Below are positions 1 to 10,835 of a stretch of 64,000 nt of DNA, in pieces. Positions within the stretch are counted from its first letter, which is position 1, and the number at the start of each line of letters is the position of its first letter. This stretch comes from Sabellastarte sp. h YS-2021. Its lineage: Eukaryota; Annelida; Polychaeta; Sabellida; Sabellidae. The stretch covers positions 10,578,496-10,642,495 of the forward strand of contig OZ024936.1 in NCBI GenBank assembly GCA_964017235.1, read 5' to 3'. The notes under the pieces were generated by a model. That model did not search any database. It saw only the letters and a program-made list of their open reading frames with translations, and was not told the DNA's origin. Made by a program: the position numbers and the translations under genes.

Positions 1-190
1 ACATGTTAAAAACGCATGTAAACTTTGTTTCATCCAGATGAGGGATCTTAGACAAATTTGACAGTACTTGACTCGTGATGCTGCTCTTCTGGCTGCAAAC
101 GCACTTGTGGGGAGTAGGATTGACTACTGTAACTCCTTGTTTAGGGGTCTATCTGTTTCTAACCTATGCAAGCTACAATGCATTCAAAAA
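1..190 (+). mobile_element. CR1/L2-like LINE reverse transcriptase fragment
   Basis: Read forward, this stretch translates to a degraded late reverse-transcriptase segment with the family signature ANALVGSRIDYCNSLFRG followed by LCKLQCIQ. This segment follows the palm domain in CR1/L2-type non-LTR retrotransposons. A related piece lies on the opposite strand at 63,416-63,685, with ANALVSSRLDYCNSLF. An in-frame stop occurs upstream of the signature and the fragment is cut by the window edge, so it is a dead remnant. Exact clade not determined. Confidence 0.75.
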
Positions 191-1397
191 TAGTATATAT
201 TTGACTAAGCACAAAAGTGTAGGACAGGACATCCATCTTTAGATTAGACCCTAGACCAGTGCAATTAAAGCATACATCTGCTATCCAAGTTTGAGTCCAG
301 TTCCTTTCTAGTCTCTGAAGATATTAATATTCACAGAGTGACCTTCTTGCTTTCAATCTACTGGCTCAAGGTTGTATGGTGGAAGCTGCATGAATGAATT
401 TGAATATTTGGAAATATTTTAAACAGTTGCGAGTTTTTCAAAAATGCTGTAAGAAATAAATATTTGGCCATATTTTTAAAAATTTTACATCTGTTAAATT
501 AAACTTCAGATGCAATATATATATGAACATATGGGTTAGTATACAATGTACTAATTTAGGTAACCTGAGTTTTCCTTTTCGGTTTATGGGCTAAACCATA
601 ATGTACTAATTTAAGTCCTATACACTCTGGCAAAGATGTGCCATAAAACTGGGGTTAATGCTCTGCTTCATGTCTAAAACATTGTCCCTTGTAAAACTAT
701 ATTTTTGGGAAATACATCAGTTCACACCACTTTCAAGCACTACAAAAATATATATGCCTCAGTAATAATTTTGCATCTGCATGTCACTCATATAAACCTA
801 TTGAATTCCAACTTAAAATGCTAAAAAAAATGTTATGTTATTGAATATAAATAGGTTAATTTGTTATCAATCCATTCATACCATCAAAAATCTATATATA
901 ACATCATAAATGCTAGTAATCATGTCACATCAGCATCCAACTCAAAAAACATAATCAGTGATTGTCATCTTGCCACTTAAGTTACAAATTCACAAGACCT
1001 AAAACTCAAGGCTTCATACACTAAGAGATGTCTTTGTTTCATTGCTTGAACGCTCGCTAGTTTTGGTTGTTTGATTTATCTCACGAGTCATCAAGGTGTG
1101 TGCCAATCATAGATGTTTGACTGATTCATTTTGTCGCTGATTCCTTCATGAAAGACAGCATTATAAGTGGCACATATTAATTAAGGAAGTAAAACCGTAA
1201 TAGCCCAGATATTCGCTTATCTTAATTTAGTATTTACAAAAGAAAATAACATTGAAATCTCTAATGCAATCATCTTATTAGGTCTGAGCCCTCCAAAGAA
1301 ACTTAGTTAAAAATCTAGCATGGAATTTTAATTAAACACAGGTTTCAAACTCACAACACATCAACTGATTCCATGATCTGATTATTTTCGCTTTCAG
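191..1397. other. Non-coding stretch upstream of the Roc exon
   Basis: AT-rich sequence with no supportable coding region. It ends in a pyrimidine-rich tract and CAG at 1391-1397, which reads as the 3' splice site of the Roc/COR exon. Most of this stretch is therefore likely intron, and earlier exons of that gene probably lie outside the window or are too short to recognise. Confidence 0.5.
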
Positions 1398-3027
1398 TAT
1401 GACTTTGCTGGGACCAACACTGGCAGGAAAATCAAGTACGATGAAATCCCTTATTGCAGGAAAATCTGTTCTTGTGCACATCAATGATCGGACACAAGTA
1501 GCTGACATCAGAACCCTGGATATCACTGCACAGGACGCCATACTGACCATGGAGGTCATGAAATATATAGAATTATGAGTCCCCTCTTCATAACTCTCAA
1601 GAGCATTATCATGCTTGTTCATAATATCAGTCAAATCAGTGAAGCTGGTGTTAGTGATACTACAAATATTTTGCAACATGTCCTGGATTACCACCCTCAA
1701 AACCAGGTTAACTTGGTGCTCACTCACACAGATGAAATCAATGCAGATAGTGCACTCAAGAATCGGGACTATTTATTGACAAAGGTGCATCAATGCATTG
1801 ATGAAGAAATAAACAGTCTTGCATGCTTCAATAAGCCAGATGATGACAGATCTAGACTATCAGCCCAACTTCAAAAACAGAAGGATAACATGAAGGTATT
1901 TCTTCTATCAAATAAAACATGTAATGGCATGAACAATCTCATGGAATACCTCACAAGGGTTGTACAGCAAAACCGAGTTTCACTACCTCAGAAATGGGTA
2001 CAATTCTACACAGTAATGATGAGCAAGAAACAAAAGTTTTTCAAGCTAACTGAGTTGCAACAACTTTATGAAGGCCTGTATATCAAAATCTGGCATATTT
2101 TGCAACAATCTCAAATTACAAAGAATTTTTCAGCAGCACTAGCATATTACCATGCTACTGGGCATGTGCTTTACTACCCAGAAAGCCCTGTCTTGAAAGA
2201 TTATGTCTTCCACAACAAAGATTTCATTCTTGATCTCTCAAAATCCATCTTTAACCACAATCTCAAGGACGGCACTGATTTCAGTGAACTGCAAAAGACA
2301 ACTCCAGCCTTCCACATAGAACTAATGTTGAGTCAATATGAAAGCGAAGGTCTCTTGGATATAAAACTCTTACGATATCTATGGCACCAGTATGGGCTTA
2401 AAGAACAGGAAGAAGCAGCAGTACTGGAAATAATGAAGAAACTCCATCTCTGCTATGAAGTTGATGTTCATAAAACAGTGTTATTCATGCCATGGTTCAT
2501 CAAAACAAATAATGCTCCAGAATCCTTGGATTTGAGAAAACTCTACACCATAAATAAGAAGTGCTTCTCAGTACTACTTGAGTGTGCTTTTAACAGTGGG
2601 ATCCCAGTCAACATATTTGAAACAGTGCAGGTACAAATACAAAAAACAGCAGTGGAAAAGTCCTATGGTGGAAGCTGATATGCTTGGCATGATGGCATCC
2701 TGGTTAAGATAGGAACACTGGAGATCAGAGCTGTTAGAAAATCTCAAGAATCCACCATACAACTCTGTGTCTGTGGACGTACCAATGATGTTGCCGAAGT
2801 GTGGCAAGTGACTTCAGAAGTCTATACAGACGTGGAATCAATCTTGCTACCACTTTTGGGTGTGATTAAGTTTATATATTTCAAATGCACTCACTGCATT
2901 ATGAAACGCTTGAACCCGATTAAGCAACGGCTCCCAAGTGAAGTTCTGAACAACAAAAGTCCAGATGTGTCCTATGATTGCTGTAATAATGAGGACATTC
3001 CCAGAGCCTTGGTGATTGCACCTCCTG
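1398..3027 (+). pseudogene. Exon with Roc GTPase and COR domains
   Basis: After the acceptor at 1397, the frame from 1399 opens with a P-loop, GPTLAGKS, and runs to 1578. The continuing homology switches to the frame of 1575, where DHGGHEIY (G3/switch II, coding about 1545-1568), THTD (G4) and a G5-like SNK stretch follow. The COR domain comes next, with its typical 'LP..W', 'YYHATGHVLYYP' and 'L.DYVFHNKDFI' features, from about 1975 to 2870. An in-frame TGA at 2676-2678 interrupts COR; the same frame continues on the other side (YAWHDGILVKIG...) through to the donor at 3028. The P-loop and THTD are intact, so the domain identity is firm while an uninterrupted product is not. Confidence 0.75.
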
Positions 3028-3289
3028 GTAAGTTGAACTGGTCAAGCAGAAAACAGTTAAATGAATCAAAAGCTAAAGCTGAATACATATTTTAAATAAA
3101 GTCAAATTTTGTTTTTATAAATATTATATTTTGCATTCATTTATTTCTGTTTTTTTTGCTAATTTTTTAAAGCTCAACATTGACAATGTTATTTGTGTGT
3201 GTTTTAATAGCAACATTGTTTCCTCCTTTGTTATATAAAAAAACACAATTTGTTTTCTTAATTTGTCAATTATAACTTCTCATTTTTAG

Positions 3290-3355
3290 CTAAAAGCAAG
3301 AAGATGGAACAACACATAAGCAATTTGGAGAATTATTTGGACCTGACGTACAGAG
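3290..3355 (+). CDS. Short linker exon of the Roc-COR-FN3-CARD gene
   Basis: A 66-base exon between a TTTTAG acceptor and a GTATGG donor, phase 1 on both sides. It encodes a hydrophilic stretch of about 22 residues (KSKKMEQHISNLENYLDLTY), possibly a short helix linking COR to FN3. It is placed by splice-site quality and by phase agreement with both neighbours, since it is too short for homology on its own. Confidence 0.6.
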
Positions 3356-3545
3356 GTATGGGTTAAAGAAAAGAATATTTGGACCTTTGATGAAGCAAGC
3401 AAAAGCCACTTAAATGACTTTTATTATTGTTTGTACAAAGCATAAAATATCCATCAGTTCTCTCATTGATTAAACATTTAAAGTGTAAACAGTGTATGTT
3501 TAATATATTTAACAGTCATTATCAATAAGTCAATATGCTAAACAG

Positions 3546-3737
3546 AAATGTCCCCACCTGGGAAGTTGCTCTACCTGGACTGTGAGGAAGTTGGGAACAA
3601 CCAGTTTCTGCTTTCTTGGTGTTGGCCTACTTGTGGTGATGAAGCTGGGACAACATGTGCAGTGGTGGAGTACAGAGAGGGACAACAGTGGACCACACTC
3701 AGAGATGACATCACCAAGTCACCTTACATAGCTGATT
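3546..3737 (+). CDS. FN3 domain, first half (exon)
   Basis: Encodes about 64 residues beginning PPGKLLYLDCEE and containing the B-strand tryptophan region FLLSWCWP and the C-strand VVEYREG, the N-terminal half of a fibronectin type III sandwich. The preceding AG (3544-3545) and the GTAAGT donor after 3737 give phase 1 at both ends. With the exon at 4416-4502 it makes one FN3 domain of about 90 residues. An FN3 behind Roc-COR is unusual and is probably an adhesion or scaffold module inside the cell. Confidence 0.72.
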
Positions 3738-4296
3738 GTAAGTTATTTACTGGTATTAAATAAACATAAATGACTTCTGTTAGCTTTGAGACTTTTGCCA
3801 TACCATTACACAAGAACCAGATGTGACATTGGCCTAAGTATTAGGACTATTCATATTAAGGTGTTTGTCTTAATCTTAAATTTGGCTGCCATTCACATTT
3901 TCTCACTTCAAAATGTTACATAACAGTCTTAGTAGTTTGTTCTCTTTGTTTAAATGATTTTTAATCTAAAACTTGCCTTTCAGGTATGCGTGCCTTATAA
4001 ATGTGTCAACTGATATTCTTATAATAACAAATTCTCTGTGATTGAACATGATGGTTTAAATTAAATTCAAATATCATACAGAACCAATGAGGTTATAATT
4101 ACTGTTAACTTGGTTGTACCATTGTGTGAAAATATTAGAATTGCGATACAATTAAAATTTTTCGAAGTAAGAGAATTATGCTAAATAAGATGTTTCAGTT
4201 CATGGCATTTGGAGAACATTTTTTTCTTATTTCTTGATTTTAGATTTCACAGGAAAACATTAAATTATGATTAAACAATAAAGCTATGTTTTCTCT

Positions 4297-4353
4297 ACCC
4301 GTCGTGATATGACCTGTACAGTGTTGAAAGCGACGTAAAACCCAAATAAACAA
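4297..4353 (+). repeat. Fragment of the tRNA-derived SINE, 3' part
   Basis: Contains the tail-side core of the SINE seen complete at 18,954-19,180 and elsewhere, including CGTGATATGACCTGTACAGT and AGCGACGTAAAAC, in the opposite orientation to the complete copies. It lies within the intron between the two FN3 exons. Confidence 0.7.
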
Positions 4354-4415
4354 ATCTTTAAACAAGCATTAGCTGTTGGAGTTTCTTAGATGTTTATACC
4401 TTTTGCTTTCAAAAG

Positions 4416-4502
4416 ACCATGCTGAAGAATTCAGGGTAGCTGCTGTGAACAAAAATGGACCTGGGCAATTCTCATACATCAGTCCCACACATGTAGTACA
4501 GG
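4416..4502 (+). CDS. FN3 domain, second half (exon)
   Basis: Encodes HAEEFRVAAVNKNGPG, the classic F-strand and FG-loop signature of fibronectin type III domains, then a short G strand. The acceptor is AAAAG at 4411-4415, a weak pyrimidine context but the only one giving the right phase. The donor is GTACGT after 4502. Joining to the exon ending at 3737 restores a full FN3 domain. Confidence 0.7.
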
Positions 4503-5113
4503 GTACGTTTGACAATTCTAAAGTCTGTTTTTGTTTTGCTTTGTTTCAGGGACAATCTTTTATTTATTTTCAACCTGATTCCAGCCTGATGTAAATTTAT
4601 TGATCTAATGTTTTAATAATATTTTTCCCACTGGATGTTTGAGATTTACAGTTTAAGGTGTCAGAAGGTATTGGTTTGGGCAACTAAATAACTTTAAATT
4701 AGATTTTTTTTTGTGATATGATGACTATGTTACTTTTAACTCAATTCGTAATACCATAGAAATTGAACATGTTACATTTTGTAATGCATTTTAAAAACAG
4801 CAGTAAATTAAAAGTTTTAAAAACACTATGTATTACTTTTTACGGCTGATAGATACGATTGTGTCTGATCTCTGGAATCACTTCAGGAGATGTTATAATA
4901 ACTTGGACTTGTGGAAAGATGATAGTTACCTTACTGACCTAAATTGGCAAAAAGTATCATCAAGCTACACTCCAGCTCATTAATCCATGGTTGTGGGTGT
5001 AAAATCTTGAATCTTGATCTAACCATAGTTTGAGCTGTACTTTGAAATTAACTTGCTTGTTATTCATCCTTACATTTTTATTTCATTATGGTAATTGAAT
5101 ATTCATTTTTCAG

Positions 5114-5275
5114 CTGATGAAAAGATCAGTGACAGTGATAGGCAAAGTATGAAGGACAACCAAGAGTTTTTTACCAAGATGACCAATGTTCAGGATATCT
5201 TACAAAGACTCACCAGCCGAGGTGTCATTTCAGAAGACCTAAAAGAAATACTCATCAGATTGCCAAATGCAGCAG
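5114..5275 (+). CDS. CARD-like domain, first half (exon)
   Basis: Encodes DNQEFFTKMTNVQDILQRL, SRGVISEDLKEIL and related residues: amphipathic helices with the 'L..RGVIS..' pattern of CARD and related death-fold domains. A strong acceptor (TTTTTCAG) precedes 5114 and a GTAAG donor follows 5275, phase 1. The helices continue across the splice into the exon at 5550, where a further helix matches the later CARD helices. The CARD call rests on pattern recognition only; a DEATH or DED domain is possible. Confidence 0.62.
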
Positions 5276-5549
5276 GTAAGAATGAGATCTTAGTATAATA
5301 TATAATAATGTACTCCACTTTTGCATTGAAATGCTACCATACAAACGTCCATGGTTATGTATCTGAGATTGGAGACAATCTTGCTGCAGAAGCTGTAAAA
5401 AGGTTAAACAAGTGTGGTATCTAAAATATCCTGACTTATATATGTTTTATATAAAAATGTCAACCTATACCCTTTGACATAGAGATGTTATTCTTGTAAA
5501 CAATATTTTTGTACATTTTCCAAAATGTTGTCCTTGTCTACTTTTGCAG

Positions 5550-5758
5550 ACCAGCTGATGGAAAGAGTTATTTACAGGTCAACATACAAACAGCTTTACC
5601 TGTTCCAGAAAACTCTGCGAGAAACCAATCAGTTTGTAATGGCTGCCACTGTGCCTGTGAAGATAGAAAAAAGGAATGCAGCATCCCCAACAGAAACAGT
5701 GGAAGAATACAACAACACTCCAGACACAAGGCTACTCACCTATCAGAGATGTCCATAG
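5550..5758 (+). CDS. CARD-like domain, second half, and C-terminus (last exon)
   Basis: Follows a TTTTGCAG acceptor and joins in phase 1 with the preceding exon. It encodes QLMERVIYRSTYKQLYLFQ and a helix that completes the death fold, then about 30 residues of hydrophilic, threonine- and glutamate-rich tail to the stop at 5756-5758. Overlapping frames here lack the helical pattern and the phase agreement. Confidence 0.65.
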
Positions 5759-6126
5759 ATTAAACAAACAGTGTAGCATATTATTAAGCATCCATAAAAA
5801 GGGTGCTTATTTGCTGTTGGGTCGCTTTTCCACCACATTATTGTCTTCCATTTATATCTCCCTTACTAGTGGCTTCTTTCCAGTCATTTTGCATTCCTTT
5901 CCTATTGGAACCTGTTTCTTCATGGTTACAATGGACCTTTGGCAAGTCTTTAGGACCTTTTGTTTTTCAATTATTGTTGGCTTTTGTATTCTTTGTCCAT
6001 TATTTTTCACAGACAGTGGACTGCGTCCTGAAATTTGATCCTGGTTTCAGTCTCCAGATTTTTCAGTTCTAGGTATAGAAGGATTAATGTCAGACACTAA
6101 TTGTCTCCTTGGAATCTCTTGATATT
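5759..6126. other. 3' flank of the CARD gene, no feature
   Basis: Probable 3' untranslated or flanking sequence. Small open frames here are uninformative and overlap the last exon in other frames. No polyadenylation signal is seen in this stretch. Confidence 0.4.
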
Positions 6127-6275
6127 GTTACGTCCACCAAGGAGGTTATGTTTTTGGCAGGTTTAGTTTATCTCTGTCCATCTGTATGCAAAATATCTTA
6201 AAAAGTGTTAAATGGATGTTGATTATGTAGATCTAGGTGGCTGATCCAAATTGTTTTCAGGGATCTACATGCACA
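6127..6275 (+). repeat. Interspersed repeat with CCAAGGAGGTTATG core
   Basis: Begins GTCCACCAAGGAGGTTATG and continues into a degraded body. It is related to the stretches at 21,020-21,165 and 36,461-36,650, which share the same head and the 'ACGGATTT..CAAATTT' type body in different states of decay. From memory this resembles a widely dispersed animal repeat, but its class is not established here. Confidence 0.5.
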
Positions 6276-7477
6276 CAAGAAAGATAAATAGTTGTGTTGG
6301 CGTACTATTTAAGTTTGTACAGTTCACAGGGTAAATACTTTACATAGGAAGATTTGAAGTCTCATTCTTTCAGTGGAAAAGAGACACTGTCTATGGAGAT
6401 ATCATGTGACCTAGTTTCAAGTTCCTGTTGTGGTGTGCGGAATATCCTCTCTCATCCTAACTATACAAGAAAGTTGAATTCCATACATGTATGGCTTGTT
6501 GACAATAAAACAGAATAGTAATGCCCATTCCTTGTTGTGGAAACACATAAATACTATGTACATTCCATTGAATGAATTGAGAGACAGTAGCAAGTTACAA
6601 GTAGATTACAAGTACAGATACAAGTATAGATACTAGTAAGAAACATTTATCCATACATATATTGAAAGCACTAATCTCAAAGATCTGTGAATATTAAGAG
6701 TATCTGTATTATACCAGATTGCATTTTTTCTAGTCATAAAAGCTTTGCACATTGCTGACTTAATTTAAGCACAGGTAGCTTAACACCATGATCTCATGTC
6801 TTGTGTTTACTCAGGGTTTTCCTTCATGTATTCTTTTGCTTTAATGTACATAATATAGTGAGTACTTTATGTGGAAGAAAACTGAACTGATATGCAAGTT
6901 GTTAGTTGTAGAAGTTTTTCAATTTCAGAGAGACTAATACTTATTATTTATTATCTATCACTTTTTTGGGGGACATATCTGTCAACCTGATAAAGTTACA
7001 TATCTTTGCAAAATCAACTACATATGTATTAGATTTGACATGTTTTAGTTCTAATTTGATGTAGACATTTGTAAAAGCAGATTATTCAGTTCAGATGACA
7101 TATCTCAGGTTATCCAACTATGGGTAGATGTTTCAATTATTTTTAATTTCAATGTAATTTATTTTTGGATATTCTCTTCATCATCTGACATCTTACAGGA
7201 TGTTTTTCTCATTTATTCTGGTACAGATTAATATGTCAGCACATTATGATATGTTGTATATGTTGATAACATATGAGAATGAAAATAAAATAAAGTACAA
7301 ATCTTATGTTTTTTTCATAGTTAATTCCATAACCTGTCCATTCAATGGCCCAGACAAAAGATTTAAGGTATCAAGACAATATTTTATGCCTTGTTGGTAT
7401 TTTCTAGTAATTTTCTGATGATTTTCAGTGTAAAAACCAGATGCTAACTCATATGCACTGCCTTGCTCTATTACCTC
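6276..7477. other. Non-coding stretch with a small minisatellite-like patch
   Basis: No gene is supportable. At about 6590-6640 there are four imperfect ~12-base units of the form TTACAAGTAGA / ATACAAGTATAG. A possible AATAAA occurs at 6504-6509. The rest is AT-rich single-copy-looking sequence. Confidence 0.4.
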
Positions 7478-7535
7478 CAACTACTAGGCATGATATGACC
7501 CTATACAATGTGTTCAAAGATCAACATAAAACCTA
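7478..7535 (+). repeat. Decayed SINE tail fragment
   Basis: GGCATGATATGACC, then a degraded GTACAGTGTTGAAAGCGACG-like segment and AACATAAAAC, match the 3' core of the local tRNA-SINE family with several substitutions. No tRNA-like head remains. Confidence 0.5.
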
Positions 7536-8439
7536 GTCAGTTAATTGTAGTGATTACAACATTCCATTCACCATTGTGATTATATTATTCAGTCGAGATA
7601 ATGAAAATAAGTTAATTCAGTATCCCAATAAAATAATGAAGGCTAAACGATAACATGCACCGACCACCTGGAATCAAATATCGTGCTAATTGTGCACCAA
7701 AGGTGGCCAGAAGTCTAGTTTAAGTACAAAGCTTACAAAAATGTAAAGGGTCTGTCCCACTATGGCTATCGCGCCCTCCATTGGAATAAAGTGCACCAAA
7801 TTTCTTGTTCTGGAGGATGATCTTTTGCTAATGCTAATGCATGGTTACTTCCCGATTCTTGCATTTGGCAATCAGTTGAAAAGTGCGTATAATTTCAATT
7901 AGTTTGAATTTTTTGTTAAGTGTTTCTAATTCTTATCAGATTAGATGCTTGGGAACCTATTATAAATCTATCTCAGCATTCAGAACACAATCTTGTCGAT
8001 CTTAATTTGATCTTACCTAATACGAGACCAATCAGATAGATTGGAAAGCAATGCAACTTCTTTGGGAATTACTCAAGCATTTTACTATTATAAACCATTA
8101 TCAATTTTTCTTTCAATGGGGATGGGGTTTTGGAATGTGAATGAGTACAATGAAAAGAAATATGAATTCAGAATTTAATTTGAATCAACAAACAAAAGTT
8201 TTTTATTCAACCCGTGTGTTCCTAGAAAAGACAAAAAACAGTTGTTAATTGCTTTTAGGTATCCATATGGGCAGATACACTTAATTACAAGACTAGCTCC
8301 TCTCTTTTTGTGGTATTAATATAGGGAGGCTAAATATACACAGATCTTTGTATTTATAAACAGGGGTATTATACTATGTAAGAGAAACTTTGAACGGTTG
8401 CAATGAATAAAAAGGGTTTATTTTCCAACAATTCCTGTC
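7536..8439. other. Non-coding stretch
   Basis: No coding signal, structural RNA or clear repeat structure recognised. Confidence 0.35.
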
Positions 8440-8910
8440 TTTGTCAGATGAAGCTGTCTATCTGATTATAATTGTGTATTGTATTTTCTTTCCCCGTGAG
8501 CCGAGCCCTGTGTAATTAATTAATAATTGTTAATTAATATACTAATAAACAACAAGAAAGAACCCAAAGAGTACACACCTCCCCAAATAGCATTTCTGAA
8601 AAATTATATATTTTTTTCGTAGCTGGTACACGATGTTGATTTTTCCTAAAATGTAATCACTACCTCCTTTGGTCAAGCCTATATAGAAATATTCATGAAT
8701 ATTGCTTTTTTAATAATGTGAGTCGGAAAGAAAACAAGTCATTGATCTACAGCTGTTTAAAAGGGGAATTATTTAATCTCCAGTGACACCAAAACTTTCC
8801 AGTTTGTGTCACTTCTTAATACACGAATATTACTATTATAAATCAATGTTTCACCATCTTACATTCAGAGTCTGACATACAAATGGTCAAATGTACGGTA
8901 GCCTTGGCAA
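8440..8910 (+). repeat. Interspersed repeat of unknown class, copy 1
   Basis: Collinear with 34,655-35,075. Shared blocks include GATTATAATTGTGTA(C/T)TGTATT, AGCC..CCCTGTGTA, TCATTTAATCTCC-like segments, GTGTCAC/CTCGACAC and CAGAG..TC.CATACAA. Orientation is the same in both. No terminal inverted repeat, tRNA-like head or ORF was seen, so the class is open. Confidence 0.5.
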
Positions 8911-8956
8911 AAATATCATGTATTTAAGACTTTTGAAATACTTAATCTCATTTTAG

Positions 8957-9004
8957 AGACAGGCTCCAAAGCCAAATGCAGAAGAGGATGAACAAAAAGA
9001 GTGG
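8957..9004 (+). other. Possible isolated 48-base exon
   Basis: TTTTAG at 8951-8956 is followed by an open stretch of 16 codons (RQAPKPNAEEDEQKEW) and a GTGAGA donor-like site after 9004. The charged composition is unlike the surrounding AT-rich DNA. There is no homology, so this is a low-confidence candidate, perhaps belonging to a host gene downstream. Confidence 0.18.
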
Positions 9005-9714
9005 GTGAGAGCTGATTCAGGAGATCTCTCAGGGATCGCCACATATTGTACCTTATGGCAAAATTAGAACTTTTAAATCATCTCCCTATAATATGATATA
9101 GGACTTGACTGAAATATGATTGAAACAATAAAGAACTATAATTACATTTGCAAACATATAAAATAACCTTATTTAAAAATAACTGATACAAATATTTAAA
9201 ACATTTTAAACTTGTTACTTTTACAGCCCCTCGAAGGTACAGTATTAATTACTTTGAAACGCCTTTTCTTTTTATGGTAAAATTTAAAAGTAAGAAGAAC
9301 TGGTTTCTGCAAAAACATTGCATGCTTTATTGAAGGTAACCTGCATGTTTGTGGTTCTGTGAGACAAGCCATGCCGAATGTTTTGAACTGTAAAAAACAT
9401 GTTTTAGTCATATTCTTATAATTTTTTTCGAGAGGGATTTGTTATCAAAGTTGTGTCAAATATTTAAACATAAAAAATAACAAAATATGGAGAATTGGAA
9501 AACAGATTTGGAATGATAAAGAACTTTATATAAATTTTGGAATTTTAAAAACTTTAATAAAAGTAAATTAAATTCTGAAAAGGGTAGGTCATCAGTTTAA
9601 ACGGAATCCAACACACAGTATGTAACATCACACAGGACAAGCAAAAAACACTCAGAGTGTTGAGTGCATACTCTCCAACATTAAAGTAAATAAATAAACT
9701 TATTGATTTCTATG
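9005..9714. other. Non-coding stretch
   Basis: AT-rich with no supportable gene. The short reverse frame at 9196-9411 has no recognisable features. Confidence 0.35.
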
Positions 9715-9890
9715 ATAACATAACATACAAATTGCCCCAGAACCAAGGGTATTGACCCGATCATGCCCAAATATGAATCAGTTCAACAGTTCTGATACTC
9801 CCTAAAAAATTCATAACCATCTGTACAGTAGTTTGGGAGTTATGCTTTAAACAAACAAACTTACAGACAAGTAAACAGAATTAGTTATAT
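9715..9890 (+). repeat. Interspersed repeat ending in AACAAAC tracts
   Basis: Contains GTATTGACCCGATCATGCC, a segment meaning 'no difference at AGTTTGGGAGTTATGC' style core, and ends with AAACAAACAAACTTACAGAC. The tail is typical of a dispersed invertebrate repeat carrying (AAAC)n-like ends. Only this copy was recognised in the window. Confidence 0.35.
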
Positions 9891-10835
9891 TATTTGCTAA
9901 AATTTTGCAAAGTAACTAACAAGCGACAGGATGAGTGATATAACTTTGCAAAGCAATAAACAAGAGTCATAGAGGGTGCTCACAACAGCAGTAAGATTAA
10001 AGGCACGCCAGTAACATACAGATGAAAATAGTTATTAAAGGCTTAGTTCATAGAGTAAAATGAGGAAATGTAAAGAGCCAAGACAATATGAGCAAGCTTA
10101 TATCATTTTCAACAAGGCACAATAGGTTTATTTAAGTATTAATGCAATGAGCCAAAAGGTTAACAGGAAAAGTAAGTGGTTGTCATTCTGAGCTGACACC
10201 ATGTTCAAATGAAAAGGTTGAAAATATATTTTTGAATGAATAATATTTATGAACATGAAATATATGCATGTGTACTTTCAATAACACAGGAAATGCTTTG
10301 CAAAAGTAATGAGTAAATTTTCATTAAATTTAAATGAATAAAGTCTAATGCAATGCTAAGAATATTACATTGAAACAATAAAGATAAGGAGAATATTACA
10401 TTAAAAGACCAAGGCTAGTATGGAAAGTGAATGAATAAATGTTCCATAAATATACTGTGAAATTTGAGCTGAAGTAAAGGCTAAATTTACACTTTATCCA
10501 TTAACAAAATGGGGGATTATAAAGCCACACCTCTCACAGCACAGAATGACAGAACCCCACACAAAAGTTTTCTATTGACAGTTTAAAGGTGTATATTCAT
10601 ATCATAAAAGTGCTTACATTTTACTTTCCCTGCATTGACAACTGTGTATAATACCCACGAAAGTAAAACATTTAGAAAAAAAGCCTATAAAATGTGAAAA
10701 ATGAGATGTTTTGATTAATTTCTTTTCAAAATTTTAGGCTGAAAACTGTAGATCACTTCACTGTGATTAACAGGTCTAGTTCATTGGCATGGAGTTCCTG
10801 TTGGGACATTGTGAATTTATTTTATCATATACAAA
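9891..10835. other. Non-coding stretch
   Basis: AT-rich sequence without coding or structural signal that I can support. Confidence 0.35.

Larger units (their letters stand above)
1398..5758 (+). pseudogene. Roc-COR GTPase with FN3 and CARD-like domains (two lesions)
   Basis: Six exons at 1398-3027, 3290-3355, 3546-3737, 4416-4502, 5114-5275 and 5550-5758 join with GT/AG borders. All five introns are phase 1, and the stop codon is at 5756-5758. Domain order is Roc GTPase, COR, a short linker, fibronectin type III and a C-terminal CARD-like fold. Roco proteins are GTP-binding scaffolds; a CARD would recruit death-fold partners, so an intracellular signalling or innate-immunity role is inferred. 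Two lesions in the first exon argue for a pseudogene or sequence errors: a frame change between G1 and G3 of Roc (about 1541-1550) and an in-frame TGA at 2676-2678 in COR. The first visible exon starts with a partial codon, so N-terminal exons are missing. A possible AATAAA lies at 6504, far downstream. Confidence 0.72.

Noticed and set aside
1332..1727. 131-codon reverse open frame across the Roc exon
   Set aside because: It is the antisense of the Roc coding region and has no domain or codon pattern of its own.
5509..6072. Several overlapping plus-strand frames after the CARD exon
   Set aside because: They overlap the last CARD exon in other frames or run into non-coding DNA; no domain, no splice support.
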